Origin: Caldifarciminota bacterium
GTDB taxonomy: Bacteria; Hydrothermota; Tepidihabitantia; SM23-42
NCBI GenBank assembly: GCA_016936155.1
Contig: JAFGPO010000002.1
Span: forward strand, 1-42,156
Direction: 5' to 3'
DNA: 42,156 nucleotides
The position numbers and the translations under genes were made by a program. Shown one piece after another: positions 1-8,008 of this stretch. Positions within the stretch are counted from its first letter, which is position 1; each line of letters begins with the position of its first letter. Under the pieces are notes generated by a model. The model did not search any database, had not been told where the DNA came from, and worked only from the letters and a program-made list of their open reading frames with translations.

Positions 1-348
1 ACTCCCCCTATGAATAATTATAGTACTCGACGATGAATTGTAAAGGAGATATTTACTCTTGATTCCGCTTAGGAAAGATTTGTGCCATCTTGGCACCGAT
101 ACGTACGGGTGCAAAGGGGGATACCCCCTTTTCCCCATTCAGTTTTTGTAACGGCAACAAAACCATTCACGGGGACCCCGCAACCCCATGATCTATCGAT
201 GCCACTACATAACAGACAGAATTCTCCGTAGCGGTCAGAATCAAGCAAATCGTTGTCAGACTTGCTTTTGTGCGATTTCTTCAGTGATTTCAGGAGTTAT
301 CAAAAATGTGTGAATCGGATCCGTAGTCCACCGCTCTGGTTCGGATCC
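1..348. other. Gene-poor leading segment with short palindromes
   Basis: No convincing gene is seen here. There are three small perfect inverted repeats: GTGCCA/TGGCAC at 82-96, AAAGGGGG/CCCCCTTT with a 3-nt loop at 113-131, and CGGGGACCCCG at 170-180. The middle one is followed by only one further T, so it is at best a weak terminator for something upstream of the window. A possible 30-codon reading frame (59-151, TTG start, AAGGAGATAT ahead of it) overlaps the first two palindromes; nothing else supports it. Confidence 0.5.
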
Positions 349-750
349 CTACTTTGTGGAATCCGGCAGAGTCGAACCGATTTCGCTGAAAAACCGGCGG
401 TCAAGATCGAACATCTTTTCTAATTTTTCCATTTGACCCACGGCCAACCATTTATACTCTTTCACTTCATCCGGGTGTGCGACGATGGCCTGGTCATCCA
501 TATGCACGAACCACCAGTGGAGCAGATACTTGTGATCGTCAGTAGGACACTCCCACACCTTCCTGATCGGTTCCACGACAAGCCCCATTTCTTCCTGCGC
601 TTCGCGTATCACCGCCTGCTTTTGCGTTTCCCCGGGTTCGACTGCGCCGGTGACCGGGCACCAGTAATTTTCAGCGTGTCCTTTTTTCGCCCGTTTGATC
701 AGGAGGAATGTTCCGCCTTTTTTAATGACTACGGCAACCGCGTCTTTCAT
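349..750 (-). CDS. Nudix hydrolase
   Basis: Small cytosolic pyrophosphohydrolase that would cleave a nucleoside diphosphate linked to another moiety; substrate not predictable. A perfect Nudix box Gx5Ex7REUxEExGU is visible (G-AVEPG-E, then REAQEEMGL). The N-terminal strand MKDAVAVVIKKGG is typical of the family, and the size of about 133 residues equals a bare Nudix domain. An in-frame ATG lies 18 nt further out (768), but the -10 box TATAAT (757-762) falls between the two ATGs. The start at 750, six bases after the -10, is therefore preferred and the mRNA would be leaderless. It diverges from the DUF2007 gene. Confidence 0.88.
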   Translation of the reverse strand: MKDAVAVVIKKGGTFLLIKRAKKGHAENYWCPVTGAVEPGETQKQAVIREAQEEMGLVVEPIRKVWECPTDDHKYLLHWWFVHMDDQAIVAHPDEVKEYKWLAVGQMEKLEKMFDLDRRFFSEIGSTLPDSTK

Positions 751-756
751 GCACTG

Positions 757-784
757 ATTATAGAGCATATAATAGTAAAATCAA
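757..784 (-). promoter_or_regulatory. Promoter of the Nudix gene
   Basis: Read on the minus strand: TTGATT (784-779), 16-nt spacer, TATAAT (762-757), then 6 nt to the ATG at 750. There is no room for a ribosome binding site, so transcription would start at or next to the start codon. Confidence 0.65.
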
Positions 785-804
785 TGTTGTGTGGTACGGT
801 TCAG

Positions 805-833
805 TTGACAAAGCATCACCGGCATACTATAAT
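805..833 (+). promoter_or_regulatory. Consensus sigma-70 promoter of the DUF2007 gene
   Basis: TTGACA (805-810), 17-nt spacer, TATAAT (828-833), a perfect match to the housekeeping consensus. The ATG at 839 is only 5 nt beyond the -10 box, so the expected transcription start coincides with the start codon (leaderless mRNA). Confidence 0.8.
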
Positions 834-838
834 TCCCT

Positions 839-1075
839 ATGCTCAAGCGTGTCTACCTGGCTCCGGATGAATTTATTGCGATCACCTTGCGTGAGATCCT
901 GAGCGGCCATGATATCAAGGCGATGATCCGCCGCTTTGAAACGTCCTGGCTCGACGGTTTGCCCAAGATGATGAAGGGCGGGTGGGGTGAGGTCCTGGTC
1001 GATGAAGCGGATGCTGAAAAAGCAGAAGAATTGATCAACGAATTCCTTTCGGCAAGCGACGAAACCACATGCTGA
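839..1075 (+). CDS. DUF2007 putative signal-transducing protein
   Basis: A 78-residue soluble protein. Its pattern, an N-terminal strand KRVYLAPDEFIA, a middle segment resembling the 'escape from one form of a ligand to another' fold, and a C-terminal GGWGEVLVDEADAEKAEELI, matches DUF2007 (often named putative signal-transducing protein, related to the PII-like ferredoxin fold). The biochemical role is unknown. The start is fixed by the promoter, whose -10 box ends 5 nt upstream. The stop codon TGA (1073-1075) overlaps the first bases of the 95-bp inverted-repeat element that follows, so the element abuts or has trimmed the gene end. Confidence 0.8.
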   Translation: MLKRVYLAPDEFIAITLREILSGHDIKAMIRRFETSWLDGLPKMMKGGWGEVLVDEADAEKAEELINEFLSASDETTC

Positions 1076-1168
1076 TGGGGTCAAATCTCAACATTCAACA
1101 TTACATGATTATTTCGGTTTCGATGTCTTTCCCCGGTGAAGTGTTGAATGTTGAGATTTGACCCCATC
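1074..1168. mobile_element. 95-bp MITE/REP-like inverted-repeat element
   Basis: A 27-bp arm at 1074-1100 is repeated as its exact reverse complement at 1142-1168, around a 41-nt spacer. The arm contains GGGGTCAAATCTCAACATTC. The element fills the space between the stop of the DUF2007 gene and the start of the CapA gene (1177). Perfect long arms with a short non-coding centre are typical of non-autonomous elements such as MITEs, or REP units mobilised by Y1 (IS200-like/RAYT) transposases. No transposase is present in the window. As RNA it would form a very stable hairpin and could act as a terminator between the two genes. Confidence 0.7.
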
Positions 1169-1176
1169 CATTTGTT

Positions 1177-2814
1177 ATGTATATACTGATCGCATTTCTG
1201 TGCGCACAGAATCCTGTTGATTCACGCGTAACCTTCTGCGCGGTCGGTGATATTCTCCTGGACCGGGGGATCCGGCGCGCGATCAATGCGCACTCCATTG
1301 AGTATCCGTTCGAACTCGTGAAAACATTTGTCCAGACACATGACCTTGCGTTCTGCAACCTTGAGTGCCCGGTGTCTCCAAAAGGACATTCCACCGGGAA
1401 GATATATTGTTTCCGCGCAGACACCTCGTTCTTTCGCGGCGTGGAGGACGCCGGTTTCGATATTTTTTCGCTCGCCAATAACCACATCATAGACTGGGGC
1501 CAGGAAGCATGCCTTGATACACGCGCCTTTATCGAAGCGCAGAACCTGTACGCGATCGGCGCCGGCGAGGACCAGGAAATTGCGCAGAAGCCGTTATTAC
1601 TCACAAAACATGGTGTGCGCTTTGCAATATTTGCCTATTTGGGCGATCCGCTCAAAGGAGTGGTGTGGTCGGAAAAACGCCCGGGCCCGGCGCAGGCCGG
1701 GATCAAGGAGATCTGCGATGCGATATCCAAAGTGCGCAACCATGTCGACTTCGTTATAGTTTCCATTCACTGGGGCATTGAATACATACATACGCCAGGC
1801 AAAGCACAAATCTCCTGGGCGCATGCCATGATCGATGCGGGAGCCGACCTTATCATCGGCCACCATCCGCATGTTCTGCAGAGCATCGAAGTGTACCGCG
1901 ACCGCGTAATCCTCTATAGTTTGGGGAATTTCGTATTCGATCAGCGCAAGACGTATCAACGGCAGACCGGTATCTTCTCGTGCATCTTTAAACCCGGGTG
2001 TATCGATTCCGCGTCATTCACACCCTGTTTCATTTCTGACTACCGTCCTGAAATTGTTCGCGATACCCTGTACGCATCGATCAAAGATAAGCTTATAAAG
2101 ATCTCGCAAGGTTTCAATACAGAGTTCATCGATGATTCAACCACAGTGCTGATCGCGGATACGAATCGATCACTTATGTGTAAGACAGCGCTCGGGCGCG
2201 TATCAATGCCTGGGTACCGTGTTATGATCTATCCCCAGCAGGCTGAACTGTGGGATACACTTTCTGCGCTCAAGGACATAATCCTGATCCCGGATAAGGA
2301 CACTATATGGGATTATTGTTGTATTGCCGGCACCCTCGCGTATCACCTATGCATGCTTGTTTCATCCCCGGCACGCCATTATGTCATGCACTGTTCCGTG
2401 AGCGACAGTGGATTCGCGCACACCTGGTGCAGCGAAGAGATACTTAATCCCTGGAAACTGCATGCGGTCGATCTGGATGGTGACGGCAGTGACGAGCTCT
2501 GTGTCGCAGTATATACGAAAGAACCACATCAAACCGAAGCGACGAACAAGCTTCATGTATACACAGTCGAGTATAACCGGCTTGTTAGCCTATATCAGGG
2601 TTCGCGCAAGAGCACGCATTTCATCGATTGCGCTTTTCTCGACCGGGATGCAGATGGGCTTGCCGAGCTGTACACGCTCGAACCCGGTACAGATACCGAC
2701 TATACGCTTAATGTGTACCAGTGGCTGGGCACTGGGTTCTGGAAGTATCCCGAAGTGCTGGATACGGTCGCCACAACGTGGATCGAGGACGTGCTGCAGG
2801 ACGCCAGGCGCTAA
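1177..2814 (+). CDS. CapA-family metallophosphatase-like protein with C-terminal Ca-loop repeats
   Basis: 545 residues. The N-terminal ~270 residues form a PGA_cap/CapA domain, related to calcineurin-like phosphoesterases and found in poly-gamma-glutamate/capsule export proteins. Its metal-site motifs are all visible: GDILLDRG (D25), CNLECP (~60-65), NNHIIDWG (101-108), SIHWG (H198) and GHHPHV (229-234). Residues 1-13 look like a short signal peptide. The extra ~270-residue C-terminal part is unusual for CapA. It contains two acidic loops, DLDGDGSDE (432-440) and DRDADGLAE (489-497), like the calcium loops of FG-GAP/VCBS repeats, suggesting an extracellular beta-propeller or carbohydrate-facing module. 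No clear ribosome binding site precedes the ATG; the inverted-repeat element ends 8 nt upstream. Substrate unknown. Confidence 0.82.
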   Translation: MYILIAFLCAQNPVDSRVTFCAVGDILLDRGIRRAINAHSIEYPFELVKTFVQTHDLAFCNLECPVSPKGHSTGKIYCFRADTSFFRGVEDAGFDIFSLANNHIIDWGQEACLDTRAFIEAQNLYAIGAGEDQEIAQKPLLLTKHGVRFAIFAYLGDPLKGVVWSEKRPGPAQAGIKEICDAISKVRNHVDFVIVSIHWGIEYIHTPGKAQISWAHAMIDAGADLIIGHHPHVLQSIEVYRDRVILYSLGNFVFDQRKTYQRQTGIFSCIFKPGCIDSASFTPCFISDYRPEIVRDTLYASIKDKLIKISQGFNTEFIDDSTTVLIADTNRSLMCKTALGRVSMPGYRVMIYPQQAELWDTLSALKDIILIPDKDTIWDYCCIAGTLAYHLCMLVSSPARHYVMHCSVSDSGFAHTWCSEEILNPWKLHAVDLDGDGSDELCVAVYTKEPHQTEATNKLHVYTVEYNRLVSLYQGSRKSTHFIDCAFLDRDADGLAELYTLEPGTDTDYTLNVYQWLGTGFWKYPEVLDTVATTWIEDVLQDARR

Positions 2815-2818
2815 ACAC

Positions 2819-3056
2819 TAGAGGTTATCTTTGTACGGGGCGGCGCCCCTGTACAAAAACGTCGCTGACGCTCCTGCAATAAAACGCCACTGCGTAGCTG
2901 TAATAAAACAATGATGTTATCATCAATACTAACGAAATTAACGATATTAATAAGAATAACGAAAGGAACGATCTTAACGCCTGTTGTACGAGTACGAATC
3001 ACCTGTACGTTTTTAGTTATTTCGCCTTACGCCCTACGCATTACGCGATGTCATGC
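2819..3056. repeat. Intergenic patchwork of degenerate repeats
   Basis: No gene. The block holds several short repeat modules: GTACGGGGC/GCCCCTGTAC around 2833-2855, a 23-nt word GCCACTGCGTAGCTG... (2886-2908) that recurs exactly at 8736-8758, runs of ACTAACGAAATTAACGA-type words (2930-2990) also echoed at 8797-8830, and GCCTTACGCCCTACGCATTACGC (3023-3045), which belongs to the ACGC/GCGTA word family seen at 8521, 17034, 21995 and 38221. Confidence 0.7.
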
Positions 3057-3084
3057 TTGACACTCCATATTGACTCGATATAAT
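3057..3084 (+). promoter_or_regulatory. Promoter of the btu-region operon
   Basis: TTGACA (3057-3062), 16-nt spacer, TATAAT (3079-3084), then 5 nt to a GTG start codon at 3090. There is no Shine-Dalgarno sequence and no space for a cobalamin riboswitch between promoter and gene. Confidence 0.75.
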
Positions 3085-3089
3085 AGGCT

Positions 3090-4046
3090 GTGAAATATCG
3101 TATCATCATACTTGTGCTGTGCGTGTTCATGATCCACTGTCCCAAGCAACACAAACCAAGCATCGAACGGATCGAAGTAACCTACATCGGTTCGCTCTAC
3201 GAGGATATCATGTCTGATACACCCCTTCTTGCCGGGATCAAGGATATGGAGGGCATTATTCTGGGACACGTCATGACACAGCCGCCGTACAAGGCGGTCC
3301 TGCTCGGTAGATTCGGATTTTTTGAACTACTCAATGAAACAGGGATCGATTATGTTATTGCGGATCCGAATCTGGTCAATCTGGATAACGTGATATACTT
3401 TGTCATCCCGTACCGCCTGGGGTATGTGATCCAAAACTATGGCGGGATTCGTTTTGCGATTATGAGCAAAGGCAAAGATTCACTTTCGATCCAGGACCAG
3501 ATCCAGGTTGGGATCGTGGACCAGCGAAGCGATATCATGTGGATGATCGATCCAGCATTCCTCATGTCCAAGCCAATGACGCATTGTTTCTACGTACACA
3601 ACCGCGGACTTGCGGATACGAGTACGACGATGTTCCAGCCCGAGATCGATACGCTGTTGGTGAAAAAGCTGAAGGAATGCGCGCGTAATGTTGCGGAAAT
3701 CCTTGGACGTACGGTCACGCTGGATACTTTTTCCCTGGAGGAATTCACCCTGCGTACCGCGGCGCGTAATCAGGGTGCGGATGTCATGCTCTATCCTTCG
3801 GATCTTTTTAAGACCGAACCGGACAAGCATATTCTGACGATCGATGAGTACATTTCTGCGGTTGCGTGCGAGCAGCGGTTTCAGACAGACGATATGACCC
3901 GCGATCAGATCATGGCGCTGCAGGATGACCATGATCTGGGGCTCTGGGGTACGCTCAGCGATACCAATACGGTTTTATATCCCGCGAAGCAGGGAAGAGC
4001 TCTGTTCGATCTATTATCGTTGGTAACCATACCGACGAAGTACTGA
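3090..4046 (+). CDS. Predicted lipoprotein of unknown function
   Basis: 318 residues beginning with GTG. The N-terminus MKYRIIILVLCVFMIHC has a lipoprotein signal with the Cys at residue 17, so the protein is probably membrane-anchored outside the cytoplasm. The rest is a soluble alpha/beta-looking sequence. Segments such as MEGIILGHVMTQPP, and GFFELLNETGIDYVIADPNL, are loosely reminiscent of 5'-nucleotidase/UshA-type metallophosphatases, but the diagnostic metal motifs are not seen, so no enzymatic function is assigned. The GTG start is supported by a consensus promoter whose -10 box ends 5 nt before it. It is the first gene of a tightly packed operon, only 1 nt ahead of the next gene. Confidence 0.7.
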   Translation: MKYRIIILVLCVFMIHCPKQHKPSIERIEVTYIGSLYEDIMSDTPLLAGIKDMEGIILGHVMTQPPYKAVLLGRFGFFELLNETGIDYVIADPNLVNLDNVIYFVIPYRLGYVIQNYGGIRFAIMSKGKDSLSIQDQIQVGIVDQRSDIMWMIDPAFLMSKPMTHCFYVHNRGLADTSTTMFQPEIDTLLVKKLKECARNVAEILGRTVTLDTFSLEEFTLRTAARNQGADVMLYPSDLFKTEPDKHILTIDEYISAVACEQRFQTDDMTRDQIMALQDDHDLGLWGTLSDTNTVLYPAKQGRALFDLLSLVTIPTKY

Positions 4047-4047
4047 T

Positions 4048-4692
4048 ATGAAGATCAACTGGCCACGCTTCCTCTGGGTTCTCTTCATCGCGTGCTATGC
4101 GTCGCTCTTCTTTTTCAATTTTTTCGAACCGTTTGAAGACTGGTTTTTTGTTTACCTCTATACCATGCTCATCGTGTTCTGGTTGTGTAGTGAGTACTAC
4201 CAGAGACATAATTTCTTTCAGAGCGGACTCTTATTCGATTACCATTGGGCGGTCCGCGCCCTGTTCGCTCTGTTTTTCTATTCATCGTTTGTCATCGGAT
4301 TGACGACGACGATCTGGTGGCCGGGTAATAAGATAGGGTTCTACCCGTTCGTCAATATTGCCGGTATCGCTATTTTCGGCGTTTCGGTGTATTTACGATG
4401 GAAGTTCTACTTGCAGAAGAATTATCAGGAGGAAAGTGCCGTTAGATTCTACCACACACTGTACGTGTTTCTGGTTTCGCTGGCGCTGGGATACGGGTCG
4501 TTGTTTTTGTTGATCTATATCGTGGTTATCGGATTCCCTCTTGTGTTTTTGCAAACCGTGTATGAAAAACGTAACTTTCAGAAGTATGCATCGATGATCA
4601 ACGGAGCGAAGACCTATTATGATCTTCAGCAGAAATATTTCGATCTTATCAAACAGCAAAAAGCGCAAGAAAAAAAGAGAGGTGCTAAATGA
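4048..4692 (+). CDS. Polytopic inner-membrane protein, unknown function
   Basis: 214 residues with about five hydrophobic helices (roughly 8-25, 33-48, 67-88, 97-115 and a long stretch 138-170). A short charged, probably cytoplasmic, tail ends in KQQKAQEKKRGAK. No family is recognised. It starts one base after the lipoprotein stop, and its own stop overlaps the ATG of the FecR-domain gene (ATGA), so the three are translationally coupled. Its position suggests a job together with the lipoprotein and the FecR protein at the cell envelope, but that is inference. Confidence 0.65.
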   Translation: MKINWPRFLWVLFIACYASLFFFNFFEPFEDWFFVYLYTMLIVFWLCSEYYQRHNFFQSGLLFDYHWAVRALFALFFYSSFVIGLTTTIWWPGNKIGFYPFVNIAGIAIFGVSVYLRWKFYLQKNYQEESAVRFYHTLYVFLVSLALGYGSLFLLIYIVVIGFPLVFLQTVYEKRNFQKYASMINGAKTYYDLQQKYFDLIKQQKAQEKKRGAK

Positions 4693-5408
4693 GTATTATT
4701 GTGGGGATGATCGCCCTCAGCCTTTTCAACGCCGAAGTTCCAGCCCACATTTCGTACATGGTGGGAACCGTGCACATTGAACGGGGCGGGCAACTGTATT
4801 CAGGTGTTTTGAATGCTAAACTGTACGTGAATGATATCGTCACGACCAAGGATGAATCTGAATGCGAGATCCAATTCAGCAACTATTCACTCGTGCGCCT
4901 TGATCCTAATTCAAGTATCAAGATCGAGCGCAAGGAGGAGACTGAGACCGGTGTTTTTCACCGGCTTTTCGCCTCGATAGGAAGCATCATCACCAAAGTC
5001 ACCAAACTCAATCAGGGGGATGAATACGAATTGCGCACGGAAACCGCCCAGGCATTCATCCGGGGCACCACGTTCAAAACCGATGTCGATACCGCGGGCA
5101 CCAGCGCCTTCAGTGTGTTCGAGGGACAGGTGGCAGTGAAAAGCCTGCTCGAAGGAGCCAAAGAACTCCTGCTCGATCAGAATTTCAAATCCAGTATTGC
5201 CAAAGACCAGTTATCCCCGATCCCGGACCAATTATCCGAACTGGAGATCTCGGAATTCAACAACGTATTCAAAGATTTTCTCGATCGTGGTGCAGCGCTT
5301 GATGAATTGAAGAAAAAGATGGAAGAAGAAAAAGAAAAGCTCAAAGAGGATATTGAAGGAAAGAAAGACGACTTGTTGAACAAAGGTAAAGGGTTGTTCA
5401 ACAAGTAA
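4689..5408 (+). CDS. FecR-domain protein with C-terminal coiled coil
   Basis: 239 residues. After a weakly hydrophobic start (MSIIVGMIALSLFNAEVPA, possible signal peptide) comes a FecR domain at about 20-150, with the family patterns GTVHIERGGQ, LNAKLYVNDIVTT, VRLDPNSSIKI and AQAFIRGTTFKTDV. These domains bind outer-membrane or peptidoglycan-associated partners and in FecR relay iron signals, but many stand-alone copies, as here, have no sigma factor beside them. Residues ~190-239 are highly charged and predicted to be coiled coil. It overlaps the upstream gene by 4 nt and is followed after 16 nt by btuF. Confidence 0.82.
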   Translation: MSIIVGMIALSLFNAEVPAHISYMVGTVHIERGGQLYSGVLNAKLYVNDIVTTKDESECEIQFSNYSLVRLDPNSSIKIERKEETETGVFHRLFASIGSIITKVTKLNQGDEYELRTETAQAFIRGTTFKTDVDTAGTSAFSVFEGQVAVKSLLEGAKELLLDQNFKSSIAKDQLSPIPDQLSELEISEFNNVFKDFLDRGAALDELKKKMEEEKEKLKEDIEGKKDDLLNKGKGLFNK

Positions 5409-5424
5409 CAAATTGTTCCGTTCC

Positions 5425-6243
5425 ATGTGGTTGCATATGCAAAGGTATGTACACTACATGTCAGCACTGGCGTGTATGTGCCTTTCCCTTTCAGGATGCA
5501 AACAACAGACAAATGCATCGGGATTCAAGGTTGTTTCCTTGTCGCCGGCAATGACCGAGATAATTTTCGCACTCAATGGGCAGGATTATTTGGTCGGGGT
5601 GACCACCTACTGCACGTATCCAGAAGAAACACGGACCATTACAAAGGTTGGGGATTTTTCCAACCCTTCCCTGGAGCGTATTGTCAGTCTGAAGCCGGAT
5701 CTGGTGATCGTAACCACCCCGGAACAAAACAGGATAAAGCAACAACTTGAACAACTGAATATTCACACATATACCTCTGAGCCGCGGACTATGAAGGAGG
5801 TCTATACCGATATTTTAGAAATCGGTAAACAGTTAAACGCAACGGGAAAAGCCGAGTCGATCGTTCAGTACATGAACACCATCATCAAACCAGTTGAAGG
5901 ACCGAAAAAACGCGTGTATGTCGAGCTGTCCCCTAGACCTTTGGTCACGATCGGTAATGCCACATTTCTCAATGAGCTGATCGGCCTGGCCGGCGGCGAA
6001 AACATCTTTTCAGACCACGACAAGGCATATCCTGTGGTCTCTCCGGAAGCTGTTATCCTGCGCGATCCCGAGGTCATCATTGTCCTGCATCCCCAGGATT
6101 TTGGCGAGCGCATCGGGTGGAACAATGTTTATGCGGTGAGGACCGGTCGAATATTCACGGATCTTGACCAGGACCATCTCATGCGCCCGGGACCCCGGTT
6201 GGTTCTTGGATTCAGGGCATTGTGCAATGTCATCAATGACTAA
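5425..6243 (+). CDS. btuF: BtuF-like cobalamin/metal-chelate binding lipoprotein
   Basis: Substrate-binding component of an ABC importer, anchored outside the inner membrane. The lipobox LSGC is preceded by a short hydrophobic segment, giving a mature start at the Cys about residue 25. The opening of the mature domain, VVSLSPAMTEIIFAL followed by LVGVTTYCTYPEE, is characteristic of the BtuF-type helical-backbone metal receptor family; siderophore or heme relatives cannot be excluded. A longer frame opens at a TTG at 5413, but ATG 5425 gives a normal lipoprotein signal. No B12 riboswitch fits in the 16-nt gap from the FecR gene. The 3' end overlaps btuC. Confidence 0.82.
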   Translation: MWLHMQRYVHYMSALACMCLSLSGCKQQTNASGFKVVSLSPAMTEIIFALNGQDYLVGVTTYCTYPEETRTITKVGDFSNPSLERIVSLKPDLVIVTTPEQNRIKQQLEQLNIHTYTSEPRTMKEVYTDILEIGKQLNATGKAESIVQYMNTIIKPVEGPKKRVYVELSPRPLVTIGNATFLNELIGLAGGENIFSDHDKAYPVVSPEAVILRDPEVIIVLHPQDFGERIGWNNVYAVRTGRIFTDLDQDHLMRPGPRLVLGFRALCNVIND

Positions 6244-7156
6244 ACTATTGCTTGTGGTAGCCGCATTGGCGGTCGCGATCCTCCTCGCGATCCTTGTTGG
6301 TCCTGCACCTCTTGATCACAACATCCTGCAATTGCGGATATCACGTGTTATTCTCGGTATTTTCGCTGGTGCCATTATGGCGTTTTGCGGGTGCATACTC
6401 CAGGGTCTTTTTGGCAATCCGCTCGTTGAGCCGTATACGCTTGGATCCGCGTCCGGGGCTGCGCTCGGGGGTGCGATCGGCATGATGGTATTCGGTACGC
6501 TCAGTCCGGTATTCGCATTTTGCGGCGCGCTCGGTGTCGGGGTGTTCGTGTTTATGATCGCACGCAGCGGAATCGGAGTACTGCGCGACCGGCTCATACT
6601 CGCGGGCGTAGTCATGAGTTTTTTGTGCTCCTCCCTGGTCATGGTTATCATGATCATGGGTGGACGCGAACTATACGAAATCCTTTATTTGCTCATGGGC
6701 TATCTGGGTATCATCATCGACGCGTCCAATCGTTTACCAGCGCTGGTGATCATCCTCTGCTCCATCGTCTGTATGGGATATCTGTACCGTTATCACCGCG
6801 AACTTGATATTATTTCCCAGGGCACAGAAACCGCGGTTTCGCTGGGTATCAATATCCAGAACGTGTCGATCATCATTTTCGTTTTCACCGCGATCCTGGT
6901 GGGATTGACGGTCTCTCTTGTCGGTGCGATCGGGTTTGTCGGCCTGGTAATACCCCATATCGCCAAATTGTTGTTTGGCCCCAAACACCTGTACAACCTG
7001 CCTGCCACCATGCTGCTCGGCGCGATATTCCTGCTGTTGGCTGATACCCTTGCGCGCACGATCACCGTGTACGAATTACCGGTCGGCGTGGTCACCTCGA
7101 TCATCGGCGTTCCATTCTTCATTTATTTATATAAAAATGCAGGGCGCAGTGCATAG
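6227..7156 (+). CDS. btuC: BtuC/FecCD-type ABC transporter permease
   Basis: About 309 residues of mostly hydrophobic helices (about ten), forming the membrane channel for a cobalamin or iron-chelate importer. The family hallmark GNPLVEPYTLGSASGAALG is present, as is VGAIGFVGLVIPHI, the segment contacting the ATPase. The frame is open back to 6164, but that region lies inside btuF; starts at ATG 6227 or ATG 6236 give the usual N-terminal membrane helix and an 8-17 nt overlap with btuF. Confidence 0.88.
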   Translation: MSSMTKLLLVVAALAVAILLAILVGPAPLDHNILQLRISRVILGIFAGAIMAFCGCILQGLFGNPLVEPYTLGSASGAALGGAIGMMVFGTLSPVFAFCGALGVGVFVFMIARSGIGVLRDRLILAGVVMSFLCSSLVMVIMIMGGRELYEILYLLMGYLGIIIDASNRLPALVIILCSIVCMGYLYRYHRELDIISQGTETAVSLGINIQNVSIIIFVFTAILVGLTVSLVGAIGFVGLVIPHIAKLLFGPKHLYNLPATMLLGAIFLLLADTLARTITVYELPVGVVTSIIGVPFFIYLYKNAGRSA

Positions 7157-7219
7157 AGTCCCGATATATTACCTTATTACACGTTTACGTAATTACCAGT
7201 TCTTTGGGAACTTGATTGT

Positions 7220-8008
7220 ATGGTAGTCCTGGCAACAGATCGCATTTCCTTTTCCTATGACAAAACGCAGGTGATCGATGACATATCACTATCGATCGAT
7301 CAGGGTGAATTTGTCGGTATCATCGGACCAAATGGCGCAGGCAAATCGACCCTGCTCCGGCTCTTGTGCCGCATCCTTGTCCCGGACACGGGAACGATCC
7401 ACCTGTTCGGTGAAAATATAAAAATAATGAAGAATAGGATACAAGCACAACGCATGGCATTCGTTCCCCAGGAAACCCACTTCTCTTTGAACTTTGCGGT
7501 TGAGGACATCGTGCGCATGGGACGATTCCCGTATTTAGAACCATTTCAGAAGATCACGAAACACGATATAGAGGCGATTAACAAAGCACTCACCCTTACG
7601 CAAACAGCTTCTTTTCGATCGCGTCCGATCCTTTCTTTATCCTCGGGCGAACGGCAACGGGTCGTGCTCGCGCGCGCCCTGGCACAACAGCCAGATATTC
7701 TGCTCCTTGATGAGCCATCCAGCCACCTTGATATCCTGCATCAGCAGGGAATCATGGAATCACTCAGAACGCTTCATCGCGATGGCACGACCATTGTTAT
7801 CGTGCACCATGATCTGAACCTGGCAAGCCTGTATTGCCAGCGTCTTGTTGTTCTGCATGAAGGACGCGTTTTTACGCAGGGCAGCCCTAATGAAATCGTA
7901 ACCAGGGATACGATCCAGACCGTTTATAAAACAGAAGTTGATATTATAAAACACCCCAGAGCGCGCGTGCCCCAGGTCATACTCAAAACAGGAGGCCATA
8001 GCGCATGA
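7220..8008 (+). CDS. btuD: BtuD/FecE-type ABC transporter ATP-binding protein
   Basis: 262 residues. Walker A GPNGAGKST (36-44), Q-loop Q84, signature LSSGERQR (140-147), Walker B ILLLDEP (160-166) and the switch His (196/197) are all intact. It powers uptake by BtuC and BtuF. A 63-nt gap separates it from btuC, the only sizeable gap in the operon, and no clear promoter or terminator is visible there. Its stop overlaps the start of yjbQ (ATGA), coupling the two. Confidence 0.92.
   Translation: MVVLATDRISFSYDKTQVIDDISLSIDQGEFVGIIGPNGAGKSTLLRLLCRILVPDTGTIHLFGENIKIMKNRIQAQRMAFVPQETHFSLNFAVEDIVRMGRFPYLEPFQKITKHDIEAINKALTLTQTASFRSRPILSLSSGERQRVVLARALAQQPDILLLDEPSSHLDILHQQGIMESLRTLHRDGTTIVIVHHDLNLASLYCQRLVVLHEGRVFTQGSPNEIVTRDTIQTVYKTEVDIIKHPRARVPQVILKTGGHSA

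Noticed and set aside
82-97. TGGCAC near the window start as a second sigma-54 promoter
   Set aside because: There is no TTGC at the required 5-nt spacing on either strand, and no gene follows.
433-870. Long plus-strand frame opposite the Nudix gene
   Set aside because: Shadow frame of a gene with an intact Nudix box; it runs through two promoters and a second gene start.
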